Part shown: piece by piece, positions 14,956-23,431 of the stretch
How positions within the stretch are numbered: the stretch's first letter is position 1
Layout of the letters: the number at the start of each line of letters is the position of its first letter
Assembly: GCA_900557365.1 (NCBI GenBank)
Contig: UPXR01000002.1
Span: 62,001 to 126,000, forward strand
Length of the DNA: 64,000 nt
Direction of reading: 5' to 3'
From: an uncultured Dialister sp.
Lineage (GTDB): Bacteria > Bacillota_C > Negativicutes > Veillonellales > Dialisteraceae
Notes under the pieces: model-generated
What the model saw: the letters and a program-made list of their open reading frames with translations, nothing else
Databases searched by the model: none
Told to the model about the DNA's origin: nothing
Translations under genes and position numbers: made by a program

Positions 14956-15912
14956 ATGAATCAGAACCAGACAGGTCAGACAAATGCAGTAGTCATGGCC
15001 GGGATGAGTACGGCCCTGGCGGTGGTACTGTCCATGATCGGGCTGTATGTGCCGGTTTTTTCCGGTATTGTTTTTCTTTTGATCCCGCTTCCCATTGCAT
15101 ATCTGGGCATGAAGCAGGGTGTGAAGTGGTCTGTGGTTGTGACAGGCGGCGTGCTCATCCTGGATTCGGTATTTTTCGGGGTTATTTCCGCCGCATTTCT
15201 TTGCGCCATCTTCGGGGTGCTCGGGGTCGTCATGGGCTTCTGCTACAAAAGGAAGCTTTCCGCCTCGAAGACGCTTCTTTTCGGAGCGGGCATGGTGCTG
15301 ATTGCTCTTGTAGGGGAAGGGCTGGCAGCGCTCTATATGCTGGGAATGCCTTCTCTGCTTTTCGGCGGAGAAGCCATGGACTCCGTGAAAGAGGCCATGA
15401 CGGAAGTGCTTCCTTCCCTGTATTCCGGGGACCAGCTGGCGGAAGCGGAAAAACAGGTGGATGTGATGGTGGAGGCCATGAAGAAATCCGTGCCCTTCAC
15501 GGTCTGTGCGGCGGCATTGTTCTATTCCTGGGCCTCCATGACACTGGGAAAGGTGATTTTCAGCCGCATGGGCATCCATGATATTCCCCAGCTGCCGAGT
15601 CTGGAACGGTGGGAATTCCCGCGGGCATTCATTTTCCTTTATGTGGCGGTTCTGGCTGTGCAGTATCTTCTGCCGGAGCAGGAAACGGTTTCCTATATCG
15701 CTTACAATGCAGGCTCTTTCTGTATCCTTTTCTTCTGGCTGCAGGGGGTGGCCACTGTATGGTGGATGCCGCACCGCTATCCGATTCTCCGGGCATTCCG
15801 GCTTCTCATCGTAGTGCTGTCTCTCTTCATCGGAATGTTCCAGATGGGGCTTGTATTCCTCGGTATGGCCGATATGGGCCTGAACTACCGGAAGAAGAAT
15901 CATTATGAATAA
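14956..15912 (+). CDS. yybS: YybS-family (DUF2232) membrane protein
   Basis: This 318-residue integral membrane protein has about eight hydrophobic segments (near residues 12-50, 60-95, 105-130, 185-205, 230-250, 265-285 and 290-310) and a short acidic loop at 135-175. It matches the DUF2232/YybS pattern. Firmicutes often encode YybS just before GdpP and ribosomal protein L9, and that order is kept here. Molecular function is not established. AAGGAG lies before the ATG, with a somewhat long spacing. The gene is followed by 163 bases without a terminator, so it is probably co-transcribed with gdpP. Confidence 0.85.
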   Translation: MNQNQTGQTNAVVMAGMSTALAVVLSMIGLYVPVFSGIVFLLIPLPIAYLGMKQGVKWSVVVTGGVLILDSVFFGVISAAFLCAIFGVLGVVMGFCYKRKLSASKTLLFGAGMVLIALVGEGLAALYMLGMPSLLFGGEAMDSVKEAMTEVLPSLYSGDQLAEAEKQVDVMVEAMKKSVPFTVCAAALFYSWASMTLGKVIFSRMGIHDIPQLPSLERWEFPRAFIFLYVAVLAVQYLLPEQETVSYIAYNAGSFCILFFWLQGVATVWWMPHRYPILRAFRLLIVVLSLFIGMFQMGLVFLGMADMGLNYRKKNHYE

Positions 15913-16075
15913 AAACGGACCGGCCCGTGAAAATCACGGTGTATCGGAGCCGCATCCGTGTCGGAAAAATCATCGGTTTAAGGTGATTTGCATATCCTTT
16001 CGTTTTCGAGTACCATAAGGGGTATCGAAGGGAATCTGATTCAATTTGATTTGTTTCGAAGAAACAGGGGATATT

Positions 16076-18061
16076 ATGCTGAGTGATATTTGGGTGTACA
16101 AGGGGACATCCCGGCTGCTCATCGGGCTGCTCATTGCGGCAGTGCTGCTGCTGGTCAGCCAGAATCTGGTGCTGGGGATTCTTCTCTGCATTGTCGTGGC
16201 AGGCTGTCTGATTTATGTGAAGCGCAGCGATGACGGACAGGAGAAAAAGCTGATGCGCTACCTGGACGGACTTTCCGCAGGAGTTTCTGCCGGTACGGTT
16301 TATGCGGTAAAGAACCTTCCTGTAGGCATTGCTATGATGGATGATACGAGAGAGCTGGTCTGGGCGAACAATGTATTCCGCAGCTGGGGCGGCTCTGCTG
16401 TCAAGGAAGGGGTTCGTCTTCAGGATCTGATCGTCGGGCAGAAGCTGGCCAAGATCTGGGGAAAGACAGGCTGGTTTGACTGCCATGTGAATAATGCCTA
16501 TTTCCGGGTATTCCATAAATTCCTGGATAAGGATGAGGATCATGATTCTCCGTTCATGGTGTTCTATTTCATGGACAGAACCGATGTGGAGGAAGCGGTC
16601 CGGGAATGCATGGAGTCGCGGCCGGTTTTATGTCTGGTCCGCATCGACAATGTATCCGAGGTTACGGCTGACATGACGGACGTGGAGCGGTCCTCCCTTC
16701 TGTCGGATGTAACGGAAAAGGTACTGTCCTATTTCACGGAAAGAAACGGCTTTATCAAGCAGTATTCCTCCAATGATTTTGTGGGCTGCATAGACCACAG
16801 GACACTGCAGGATATCATGGCATCCAATTTCGATATTCTGGACAGTGTGCGGGATATCCATACGGTGAACCGTATCCCGGTGACGCTTTCCATCGGGGTT
16901 GTGCAGAGTGAGGAAACCTTTGCCAAGCAGTTTGAGGAAGCGCAGGTTTCCCTGGATCTGGCACTGGGCCGCGGCGGCGATCAGGCGATCGTCCGCATCG
17001 GGAAGGAAACAAAGGCCTTCGGAGGGAAGAGCCCTGCATCGGTCAATTCCACCCGTGTCCGTGTCCGCGTGGTGGCGCAGGCACTGCGGGAAATCATTTC
17101 CGAAGCCGATATGGTGCTGATTATGGGGCATAATCATGAGGATTTCGATGCTCTTGGCGCAGCAGTGGGCTTCTCGCACCTGGCCAAGGCCTCTCATGTG
17201 GAGACCCATGTGGTGGTTTCCCGGGAAAAGGAAACGTGCCGGAAGATGATTGAAGCGATTTCCGCAAACGGCGAAGAGGACGGGCTTCTGATAGATGAAA
17301 GCGAGGCAAAGGGTCTCGTTACCGACCGGACCATTCTGGTTATTGTGGATACGCACATTCCCGAAATGGTAGCAGCGCCGGAGCTTCTGAACAAGGTCTC
17401 CAAGCGGGTGGTCATCGATCACCACAGAAGGTCCTCCAGAGTCATTTCTCAGCCGCTCCTGTCCTACATGGAGCCGTCATCGTCCTCCGCATCGGAGCTG
17501 GTAACGGAACTGATTCAGTACTACGGCGGAGACCGGGAAATGAATGTGACGGAAGCATCCTGCCTCTATGCGGGAATTGTTGTGGATACGAAGAATTTTG
17601 CCGTTCAGACCAGTGTGCGGACTTTTGATGCAGCCAGCTATCTGCGGCGGTGCGGCGCCGATACAACACTGGTGCGCCGGCTGTTTTCGGAGGATATCCG
17701 GTTCATCCAGGCCAAAGCCTCGATTCTTTCCAAAATGCGGATCGTGGATAAGTGCATTGCCGTTGCGGAATGTCCGGAAGGAACAGAAGAATCGCAGATT
17801 CTGGCAGGTCAGGTGGCGGATTATCTCGTGACTGTGAATACCATACGGGTCAGCTGCCTGTTCTATCATACCGATCAGGGGCTGAGCGTGTCGATTCGTT
17901 CCAACGGGACAGTCAATGTGCAGGTTGTGGCCGAATCCATCGGCGGCGGCGGTCATCTTACCGTGGCCGGAGCGCAGCTGGGTAAGGAAGCGGACAGGGC
18001 GAAGATTGAAAAGCAGGTTATCGAAGCAGTCCGTAAGCAAATAAAGGAGGAAAAAGAATGA
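16076..18061 (+). CDS. gdpP: Cyclic-di-AMP phosphodiesterase GdpP
   Basis: This 661-residue membrane enzyme hydrolyses c-di-AMP. Two membrane helices (about 10-50) are followed by a PAS domain (about 75-160), a degenerate GGDEF domain (about 165-300), the DHH domain (GHNHEDFDALGAA near 340, DTHIP and DHHRRSS near 420-440) and DHHA1 with the GGGGH motif near 630. The start at 16076 has AGGGG 8 bases before it; the frame is open ten codons further. Its stop overlaps the rplI start in ATGA, so L9 is translationally coupled. c-di-AMP levels control K+ and osmotic balance and wall stress in Firmicutes. Confidence 0.93.
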   Translation: MLSDIWVYKGTSRLLIGLLIAAVLLLVSQNLVLGILLCIVVAGCLIYVKRSDDGQEKKLMRYLDGLSAGVSAGTVYAVKNLPVGIAMMDDTRELVWANNVFRSWGGSAVKEGVRLQDLIVGQKLAKIWGKTGWFDCHVNNAYFRVFHKFLDKDEDHDSPFMVFYFMDRTDVEEAVRECMESRPVLCLVRIDNVSEVTADMTDVERSSLLSDVTEKVLSYFTERNGFIKQYSSNDFVGCIDHRTLQDIMASNFDILDSVRDIHTVNRIPVTLSIGVVQSEETFAKQFEEAQVSLDLALGRGGDQAIVRIGKETKAFGGKSPASVNSTRVRVRVVAQALREIISEADMVLIMGHNHEDFDALGAAVGFSHLAKASHVETHVVVSREKETCRKMIEAISANGEEDGLLIDESEAKGLVTDRTILVIVDTHIPEMVAAPELLNKVSKRVVIDHHRRSSRVISQPLLSYMEPSSSSASELVTELIQYYGGDREMNVTEASCLYAGIVVDTKNFAVQTSVRTFDAASYLRRCGADTTLVRRLFSEDIRFIQAKASILSKMRIVDKCIAVAECPEGTEESQILAGQVADYLVTVNTIRVSCLFYHTDQGLSVSIRSNGTVNVQVVAESIGGGGHLTVAGAQLGKEADRAKIEKQVIEAVRKQIKEEKE

Positions 18062-18504
18062 AGGTAGTACTTTTACAGGATGTAAAGAAAATGGGGAAAA
18101 AGGGAGACGTTATTGAGGTCTCCGACGGTTACGGAAGAAATGTGCTCATCCGCAAGGGACTGGGCGTGGAAGGAACCAAGGCGAATCTGAATACCGCTTC
18201 CCAGAGAAAAGAAGCAAAGGATTTCAAGGATAAGGTCGCAGCGGATGAAGCTGTCATCATGGCTTCCCAGCTGAAAAAGGTCAAGCTGGTTATTAAGGTG
18301 CAGAGCGGCGAAGACGGAAGAATTTTCGGCTCCGTAACAGGCAAGGATATTTCCGAAGCCCTGAAGGCGCAGTACAAGTTCGATCTGGACAAGAAGAATA
18401 TCCGTCTGAAGAGCCCCATCAAGACCACAGGGGAATATGATGTGGAAGTATGGGTTCATCAGCAGGTGACCAGTACTATCCATGTATCAGTAACAGCAGA
18501 ATAA
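18058..18504 (+). CDS. rplI: 50S ribosomal protein L9
   Basis: This 148-residue ribosomal protein begins with the conserved N-terminal domain (MKVVLLQDVKKMGKKGDV, GYGRNVLIRKGLG), then the long central helix (about 40-75) and the C-terminal rRNA-binding domain (FGSVTGKDI, RLKSPIKTTGEYDVEV). It has the full family length. AGGAGG lies just upstream inside gdpP and the start overlaps the gdpP stop by 4 bases. The operon ends at the terminator at 18523-18556. Confidence 0.97.
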   Translation: MKVVLLQDVKKMGKKGDVIEVSDGYGRNVLIRKGLGVEGTKANLNTASQRKEAKDFKDKVAADEAVIMASQLKKVKLVIKVQSGEDGRIFGSVTGKDISEALKAQYKFDLDKKNIRLKSPIKTTGEYDVEVWVHQQVTSTIHVSVTAE

Positions 18505-18522
18505 AAAATGAATGCATTTATG

Positions 18523-18556
18523 AAAGCGGCGCGCTCATCGGCGGCCGCTTTTTTCT
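18523..18556 (+). terminator. Terminator of the yybS-gdpP-rplI operon
   Basis: AAGCGGC and GCCGCTT enclose a 13-base loop and are followed by a T-run, about 20 bases past the rplI stop. Confidence 0.8.
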
Positions 18557-18649
18557 GCACGGAGAACGGGCCGTGCCTTGCGTGTTTCCTCGGCGTTTGC
18601 GGCGGGAAAGCAGAGGAATTTCCGTTTCCTTACGCATCGTTCCCGTTCG

Positions 18650-18660
18650 TATGGTATAAT
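18650..18660 (+). promoter_or_regulatory. Extended -10 promoter of purA
   Basis: TGG-TATAAT ends at 18660 and gives a perfect -10 box with the TGn extension; the -35 region is poor. It lies about 90 bases before purA. Confidence 0.6.
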
Positions 18661-18750
18661 AAACGTGTATGTGTAAGAATCACAGACTTGGATCAATTTT
18701 CCCGTTCATGCGGACGGGAAGAGATTTTCCACAGGAAGGAAGAATGAATA

Positions 18751-20034
18751 ATGGCAACAGCAATGGTAATCGGTGCCCAGTGGGGCGATGAAGGAAAAGG
18801 AAAGATTGTCGACTACCTGGCAGCGAAAGCAGACGTAGTCGTCCGTTCCCAGGGCGGCAACAATGCAGGACATACCGTAGTGACCGGCGGCAAGGCTTAT
18901 CCGCTTCGTCTGATGCCCAGCGGCATCATGTACCCGGGAACCGTATGCATTATCGGTACCGGCGTCGTAGTAGATCCCAAGAGCCTTTTGGAAGAAATGG
19001 AAAACCTGGAAGCACAGGGCATTGATGCAAAGCATCTGCAGATTTCCACCCGTGCACAGGTCGTTTTCCCGTATCACAAAAGACTGGATGAAGCGGAAGA
19101 ATCCAGAAAGGGAAGCCGCAAGATCGGAACGACGAAGAACGGCATCGGTCCGTGCTATGCAGATAAGATCAACCGCATCGGTATCCGGATGTGCGACCTG
19201 ATGGACAAGGAAACCTTTGCTGAAAAGCTGAAATATAATCTGGACCAGAAGAATATGATCCTGGAAAAGCTGTACGGAATGGAAGGCTTCGATTATGAAA
19301 CCATGCTTACCGATTACCTGGGCTATGCAGAAAAGCTTCGTCCTTATGTAAAGGATACGAACTATACCGTACAGAACCTGGTCAGAGAAGGAAAGAACGT
19401 TCTTTTTGAAGGGGCACAGGCATCCATGCTGGACTGCGATAACGGCACTTATCCGTATGTTACTTCTTCTCATCCGACTGCCGGCGGCGCATGCATCGGC
19501 GCAGGCATCGGACCGCATATGATGAATAATATTTTCGGCGTTGTCAAGGCATACAGCACCCGTGTCGGCGAAGGTCCTTTCCCGACCGAGCTGAAGGATG
19601 AAACCGGAGATTATCTGAGAAATACTGCTCATGAATTCGGCACCGTCACAGGCCGTCCCCGCCGTATCGGCTGGCTGGATACCCGGGCTGTCCGTTATGC
19701 GGCAGAACTGAATACCTTTGATTACCTGGCTATCACCCGTCTGGATATCCTGGACGGCATGGATGAAATCAAGGTATGCGTCGGCTATGAATACGAAGGC
19801 AAAGAAGTGGAAGAATATCCGGCTGACCTGAAGTTCCTGGAAAAGGTGACTCCGGTATATAAGACCTTCAAGGGCTGGAAAACAAAGATTTCCGACATGA
19901 GAAACTATGATGAGCTGCCGGCTCTGTGCAAGGAATACTTGGAAGGAATTTCCAAGCTGATCGGTGTGCCGCTCGGAATCATTTCCGTAGGTCCGAGCCG
20001 TGAACAGACCATCGTACTGAAGGATGTATTTTAA
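18751..20034 (+). CDS. purA: Adenylosuccinate synthetase
   Basis: This 427-residue cytoplasmic enzyme joins IMP and aspartate with GTP to give adenylosuccinate, the first committed step to AMP. The P-loop-like GDEGKGK is at 12-18, followed by GGNNAGHT near 38-45, IGTTKNGIGPCYADK near 127, EGAQASMLDCDNGTYPYVTSS near 222 and the GTVTGRPRRIGWLD motif near 297. Length is typical. It stands alone, with the promoter at 18650-18660 and a terminator at 20067-20104. Confidence 0.98.
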   Translation: MATAMVIGAQWGDEGKGKIVDYLAAKADVVVRSQGGNNAGHTVVTGGKAYPLRLMPSGIMYPGTVCIIGTGVVVDPKSLLEEMENLEAQGIDAKHLQISTRAQVVFPYHKRLDEAEESRKGSRKIGTTKNGIGPCYADKINRIGIRMCDLMDKETFAEKLKYNLDQKNMILEKLYGMEGFDYETMLTDYLGYAEKLRPYVKDTNYTVQNLVREGKNVLFEGAQASMLDCDNGTYPYVTSSHPTAGGACIGAGIGPHMMNNIFGVVKAYSTRVGEGPFPTELKDETGDYLRNTAHEFGTVTGRPRRIGWLDTRAVRYAAELNTFDYLAITRLDILDGMDEIKVCVGYEYEGKEVEEYPADLKFLEKVTPVYKTFKGWKTKISDMRNYDELPALCKEYLEGISKLIGVPLGIISVGPSREQTIVLKDVF

Positions 20035-20066
20035 AAAGAGCCCGGCGGGATACTCCGCACAGGCAT

Positions 20067-20104
20067 AAAAAAGGAACCGCGATGCAGCGGTTCCTTTTTT
20101 TATG
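20067..20104. terminator. Bidirectional terminator after purA
   Basis: AAAAAAGGAACCGC and GCGGTTCCTTTTTTT pair around a short loop; symmetrical A and T tracts let it end purA and the converging 20124-20879 gene. Confidence 0.88.
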
Positions 20105-20123
20105 GAATTCGTAAATACTGCGG

Positions 20124-20879
20124 TCAGCGGGCAGCCAGAAACAGACAGATCAGGGTGATGGCTGTAAGAAGACAGAAAGCCGGAATTTTTTTGCCGGAAG
20201 GGAAAACGGAGCCTGCGGCTTTGCTTTCGGATGGCTCTTTCCTTTTCGGCTCTTCCGGAAACAGATCCGGTATGGGAATGAAGCCCCGGAAGAAGGAAGA
20301 AAGGTAGTCGGCATAATCCTTTGTCTCCCTGTCAAAAAACCAGCGGACCGGTGCATAGAGAAAAACTCCGTTCTTCCGGGCCAGGGCGGGAAGTGCTTCC
20401 TCGGTGATGGCTTTCAGGATGCGGTCCGGATCATTGAAGCAAAGCTCTGCTTTTTTTGAAATTTCTTCAAAAGAGCGGTGATATTCGGCGATGTATTCCG
20501 GTGTATAGACAGAAAGGTCTGCATCGGAAAGAGACAGGAGGGTTTTCGCGTCTTTCCGGAAACGGTCGGGCTGCAGAAATTCCGGGAAATGCTCTTCCTG
20601 CTTGGAAATGCCCCGGAAAGCGTACAGCAGCGGCGTATATTCCGCTGCATATGTCTTCAGTACATGGCGGGCGATGAAAAACCGGAAGACAAAGTAGTCC
20701 GCCAGGAAATTGTTCCATCGATGCTTTTCCTTCTCGGTAAAGGAAATCTTCTTCTTTTTCAGAACATTGGAAAAAATCATGGGAAGGTAGTAGCTTCCCT
20801 GCGGTTCGGTCATATAGGAAAAGAGCGCCCGCATCCCCGCAGTGGTGCCGGCATTTTCCATGTATAGGGAAAGATCCAT
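20124..20879 (-). CDS. Tail-anchored protein of unknown function, paralogue of 21030-21767
   Basis: This 251-residue protein has no N-terminal signal, an alpha-helical body and a single hydrophobic segment at the very C-terminus (ICLFLAAR end), preceded by a Lys/Pro/Ser linker at about 205-230. This is the layout of a tail-anchored membrane protein with a cytoplasmic body. The region FLADYFVFRFFIARHVL aligns with FFREYLMYRFYITSRIL of the next gene, so the two are probably paralogues. The start at 20879 has AGGAGG 5 bases upstream. I recognise no family. Confidence 0.7.
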   Translation of the reverse strand: MDLSLYMENAGTTAGMRALFSYMTEPQGSYYLPMIFSNVLKKKKISFTEKEKHRWNNFLADYFVFRFFIARHVLKTYAAEYTPLLYAFRGISKQEEHFPEFLQPDRFRKDAKTLLSLSDADLSVYTPEYIAEYHRSFEEISKKAELCFNDPDRILKAITEEALPALARKNGVFLYAPVRWFFDRETKDYADYLSSFFRGFIPIPDLFPEEPKRKEPSESKAAGSVFPSGKKIPAFCLLTAITLICLFLAAR

Positions 20880-21029
20880 AGCAGCCTCCTTTCTCGGTAT
20901 CCCTATTTTATCGGAATCAGAAATCAAGGTAAAGTAAAGAATTTCATAAGAAAGCCGCCGAACCGAAGAATATCGGCGTCGGCGGGAAAGGCGGCAGAAA
21001 TGAGATAAACAGGAAAGCCCTGCGGCATT

Positions 21030-21767
21030 TCAGGCAAAGAGCAGGAGAATACCGGCAGCCATGCCGGCGAGCAGAGTGCAGGCGGGACAGAGAAGTCTTT
21101 CTCCTGCGGCGGCTGCCGTATGGGAACCGGAAGAAATTTTGATTTTCCGGACCTCCGCATGGATTTTTTCCGGTGTGTAGGAATGAATTTCCTTCAGCAG
21201 GAAACGGCGGTACGAGGCGGTTTCCTTCAGGAGAAGAGCCGTCTCCGACGGGTCCAGGATGATGCAGGCCAGTTTGGCCGCAAGAGCAAGAGAATGGGAA
21301 AGGCCGTGAGCAAGGGCTTCCCCTTTATTTTTCAGGGAGAAGGCGTTCCGGTCGATTTCTTCATAAAGAGAGAACCGTTCCCTCAGGAGCTCCGGAGTGA
21401 TTCCGGAAATTGCATCGGGGATACGGGTATACGTGCCGTTCAGGGCAGCCTTTCCCATAGACAGGCGGACTGTGCGGGATAGCTCGGAGAGGGTATTCCG
21501 CAGTCCGTCTGCCAGGGGGAGGGACCGTCCCAGGCCGGCAGGGTCAGAACGGAGGATACGGCTCGTAATATAGAACCGGTACATCAGGTATTCCCGGAAG
21601 AAGAGGTTTGTATTCCGGTCCGGATCGGCAGGGATTCCCAGCCAGGAGGGGGCCAGAACTTTTTCCAGTGCGTAGAAAAGATCGCTCCCCGGAGCAATGG
21701 CATAAGAGGTCATGCTGCATTCTGCAAGCCAGCTGCCTTTGTATTCCAGATAATCCCTGCTGTTCAT
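21030..21767 (-). CDS. Tail-anchored protein of unknown function, paralogue of 20124-20879
   Basis: This 245-residue helical protein also has no signal peptide and one C-terminal hydrophobic segment (about 225-245, ending LLAGMAAGILLLFA). It shares the Phe/Tyr-rich motif near residue 55 with the downstream gene, and its length and layout are similar. The start at 21767 has AAGGAGG upstream. A 150-base gap without a strong terminator separates the two genes, so they may share a transcript. Upstream are an inverted repeat and paired direct repeats (21869-22016). No family or enzymatic motif is recognised. Confidence 0.7.
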   Translation of the reverse strand: MNSRDYLEYKGSWLAECSMTSYAIAPGSDLFYALEKVLAPSWLGIPADPDRNTNLFFREYLMYRFYITSRILRSDPAGLGRSLPLADGLRNTLSELSRTVRLSMGKAALNGTYTRIPDAISGITPELLRERFSLYEEIDRNAFSLKNKGEALAHGLSHSLALAAKLACIILDPSETALLLKETASYRRFLLKEIHSYTPEKIHAEVRKIKISSGSHTAAAAGERLLCPACTLLAGMAAGILLLFA

Positions 21768-21868
21768 GATGGCCTCCTTGTACTCGAATGTTTTTCTGGC
21801 TCTATTATAAATGAATATCATAGATTATTAACAATCAAAAATATTTATAATAGCATTTAAAATATATT

Positions 21869-21903
21869 TTGCATCTTACCGGAGGTATATTGCATTTCAC
21901 CGG
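21869..21903. repeat. Paired direct repeat, 21-bp period
   Basis: TTGCATCTTACCGG (21869-21882) and TTGCATTTCACCGG (21890-21903) differ at two positions and are 21 bases apart, two helical turns. They lie in the divergent region between the 21767 and 22156 genes and look like a regulator binding site. Confidence 0.5.
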
Positions 21904-21987
21904 CAAATAACAGGAGGTTTTCCGGAATTTCCTTTCTGTACTCAGTATACACCGAAGAAACTTATAATAATAATAGGAGAATATTAT

Positions 21988-22016
21988 CCATCTTATCTTG
22001 ATAATAGATAAGATGG
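21988..22016. repeat. 11-bp perfect inverted repeat
   Basis: CCATCTTATCT (21988-21998) and AGATAAGATGG (22006-22016) are perfect inverted copies with a 7-base spacer in an A/T-rich intergenic region. No T-run follows, so an operator or mRNA hairpin is more likely than a terminator. Confidence 0.55.
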
Positions 22017-22155
22017 AGAATTCATACATTTACAGATTTCATTTCATCAGGTAGTATAAGAGGAAAGATTTCAGGCGGTCTGCAGGAAAGCGGGCGGCTT
22101 TGTGGAAGAATGCGGAAAGATTCCGCTTTCGGGGCGGATTTCCGACGGAGGATAT

Positions 22156-22398
22156 ATGAAGGATCAGCAGAGAGTACCGATTACCATCCGGGCATCCTCG
22201 GACGGCACGGTGGAGCTTTCCATTGATCAGAAGCAGAGACGGCTTGTTGTGGCTTCCCTGGCGGCGGCCATGTGCGGTGCTTTTGATGTGGCGGGCGAGC
22301 ATGAACAGGAAGTTATGAATACGCTTCGTCTGGTCGCAGCGGAAAGTGCCATACTGGGAGGACCGGACGAGGATATGCCGGCCGTCAGCATTCACTGA
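22156..22398 (+). CDS. Small conserved-looking protein, unknown function
   Basis: This 80-residue soluble protein starts at the ATG at 22156 with GGAGGA 5 bases upstream; the open frame extends 18 codons further without a ribosome site. It has a beta-like start (VPITIRASSDGTVELSID) and an Ala-rich helix with one Cys (VASLAAAMCGAF). It lies 9 bases before the pseudouridine synthase gene and is almost certainly co-transcribed with it. I do not recognise a family. Confidence 0.65.
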   Translation: MKDQQRVPITIRASSDGTVELSIDQKQRRLVVASLAAAMCGAFDVAGEHEQEVMNTLRLVAAESAILGGPDEDMPAVSIH

Positions 22399-22407
22399 GG
22401 AGGGAAA

Positions 22408-23307
22408 ATGGAAATATTCCGGATTTCCGAAAAGGAACAGGGCAGGAGGCTTGACGTCTATATGACGGAGAAAAAGCACTGGCCCCGTTTTTTTTTCATG
22501 AAGGCGCTGAAAAACAGAAAGCTGAAAGTGAACGGGAAAAAAGAGGACCCGTCATACCGTCTGGCGGCGGGGGATGTGATCACCTCCTATGTACAGGAGA
22601 AAAAGAAGGAATCGGCCGTCACCGTTATTTATGAAGATGAACAGGTCCTGCTGCTTCACAAGCCGGCAGGTCTTCTGTGCATGGACATCACCGGGAAGGA
22701 GAAGGACACGCTTCTGGACCGGGCGGAAGCGTATCTCCTGGCCAAAGGGGAAAGAAAGCCATATCCGGTGCACCGCATAGACCGGGGAACAAGCGGGCTT
22801 TTCCTTCTGGGAAAGAATGAAGCAGCCGGACATGTGCTGGAGAAGCTTTTCCGGGAAAGAAAAATCCACAAGACCTATCTGTGCATCGTCCTCGGGCGGG
22901 GACTCCCGCCGCAGGGAAGACTGACCCATCAGATTTTCAAGGATGCGAAGCAGAATCGGGTATTCCTGTCCGATACACCCGTCAAGGGAAGCCGCACGGC
23001 CGTCCTGGATTATGAAAAGCTGGCGGAACGGGACGGACTCGCTCTGGTGCGGTGCCGGCTGATTACGGGAAGAACACACCAGATCCGGGGACAGTTTGCG
23101 TACATCGGGCATCCGCTTTTGGGAGACAACAAGTACGGGAAAAAGGAAATCAATAAGGTATACGGAGAAAAGCAGCAGCTGCTGGCATCACGGCAGATGG
23201 CATTTGATGAGGACATAGGGGGGCTTCTGCAGTATCTGGCAGGTCAGACATTTGCCGACCCGGATGTGCCTTTTCTGAAAAAATATTTTCCCGGTGTACA
23301 GGCATGA
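22408..23307 (+). CDS. RluA-family pseudouridine synthase
   Basis: This 299-residue cytoplasmic enzyme isomerises uridine to pseudouridine in rRNA or tRNA. An S4-like RNA-binding segment occupies about 12-60 and the catalytic domain 70-290. The active-site motif HRIDRGTSG is at 122-130, with Asp125 as the catalytic residue (the usual Leu is Ile here). LHKPAGLL at 83-90 and LITGRTHQIRGQFAYIGHPLLGD near 212 are family signatures. Which uridine is modified cannot be told. AGGAGG precedes the ATG; a terminator follows at 23321-23352. Confidence 0.9.
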   Translation: MEIFRISEKEQGRRLDVYMTEKKHWPRFFFMKALKNRKLKVNGKKEDPSYRLAAGDVITSYVQEKKKESAVTVIYEDEQVLLLHKPAGLLCMDITGKEKDTLLDRAEAYLLAKGERKPYPVHRIDRGTSGLFLLGKNEAAGHVLEKLFRERKIHKTYLCIVLGRGLPPQGRLTHQIFKDAKQNRVFLSDTPVKGSRTAVLDYEKLAERDGLALVRCRLITGRTHQIRGQFAYIGHPLLGDNKYGKKEINKVYGEKQQLLASRQMAFDEDIGGLLQYLAGQTFADPDVPFLKKYFPGVQA

Positions 23308-23320
23308 CAGATCCGGCAGG

Positions 23321-23352
23321 GAGGAGAAAATCTGATTTTCTCCTCTTTTTTG
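23321..23352 (+). terminator. Terminator after the pseudouridine synthase gene
   Basis: AGGAGAAAAT and ATTTTCTCCT (10 bp) flank a CTG loop, followed by CTTTTTTTG. Confidence 0.85.
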
Positions 23353-23381
23353 TTGTCACAGCCGGTTAATTCGTATAAAAT
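23353..23381 (+). promoter_or_regulatory. Promoter of the first NSS transporter
   Basis: TTGTCA (23353-23358) and TAAAAT (23376-23381) are 17 bases apart, 50 bases before the start codon. Confidence 0.55.
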
Positions 23382-23431
23382 AGAAAAGATTCGTGTAAAA
23401 AAAATAATAATAAACGGAAGGGAATGGAAAA

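Noticed and set aside
21835..22029. 64-codon minus-strand frame before the tail-anchored genes
   Set aside because: It is A/T-rich with many Tyr, Lys and Ile codons, has no ribosome site, and covers the direct and inverted repeats that look regulatory.
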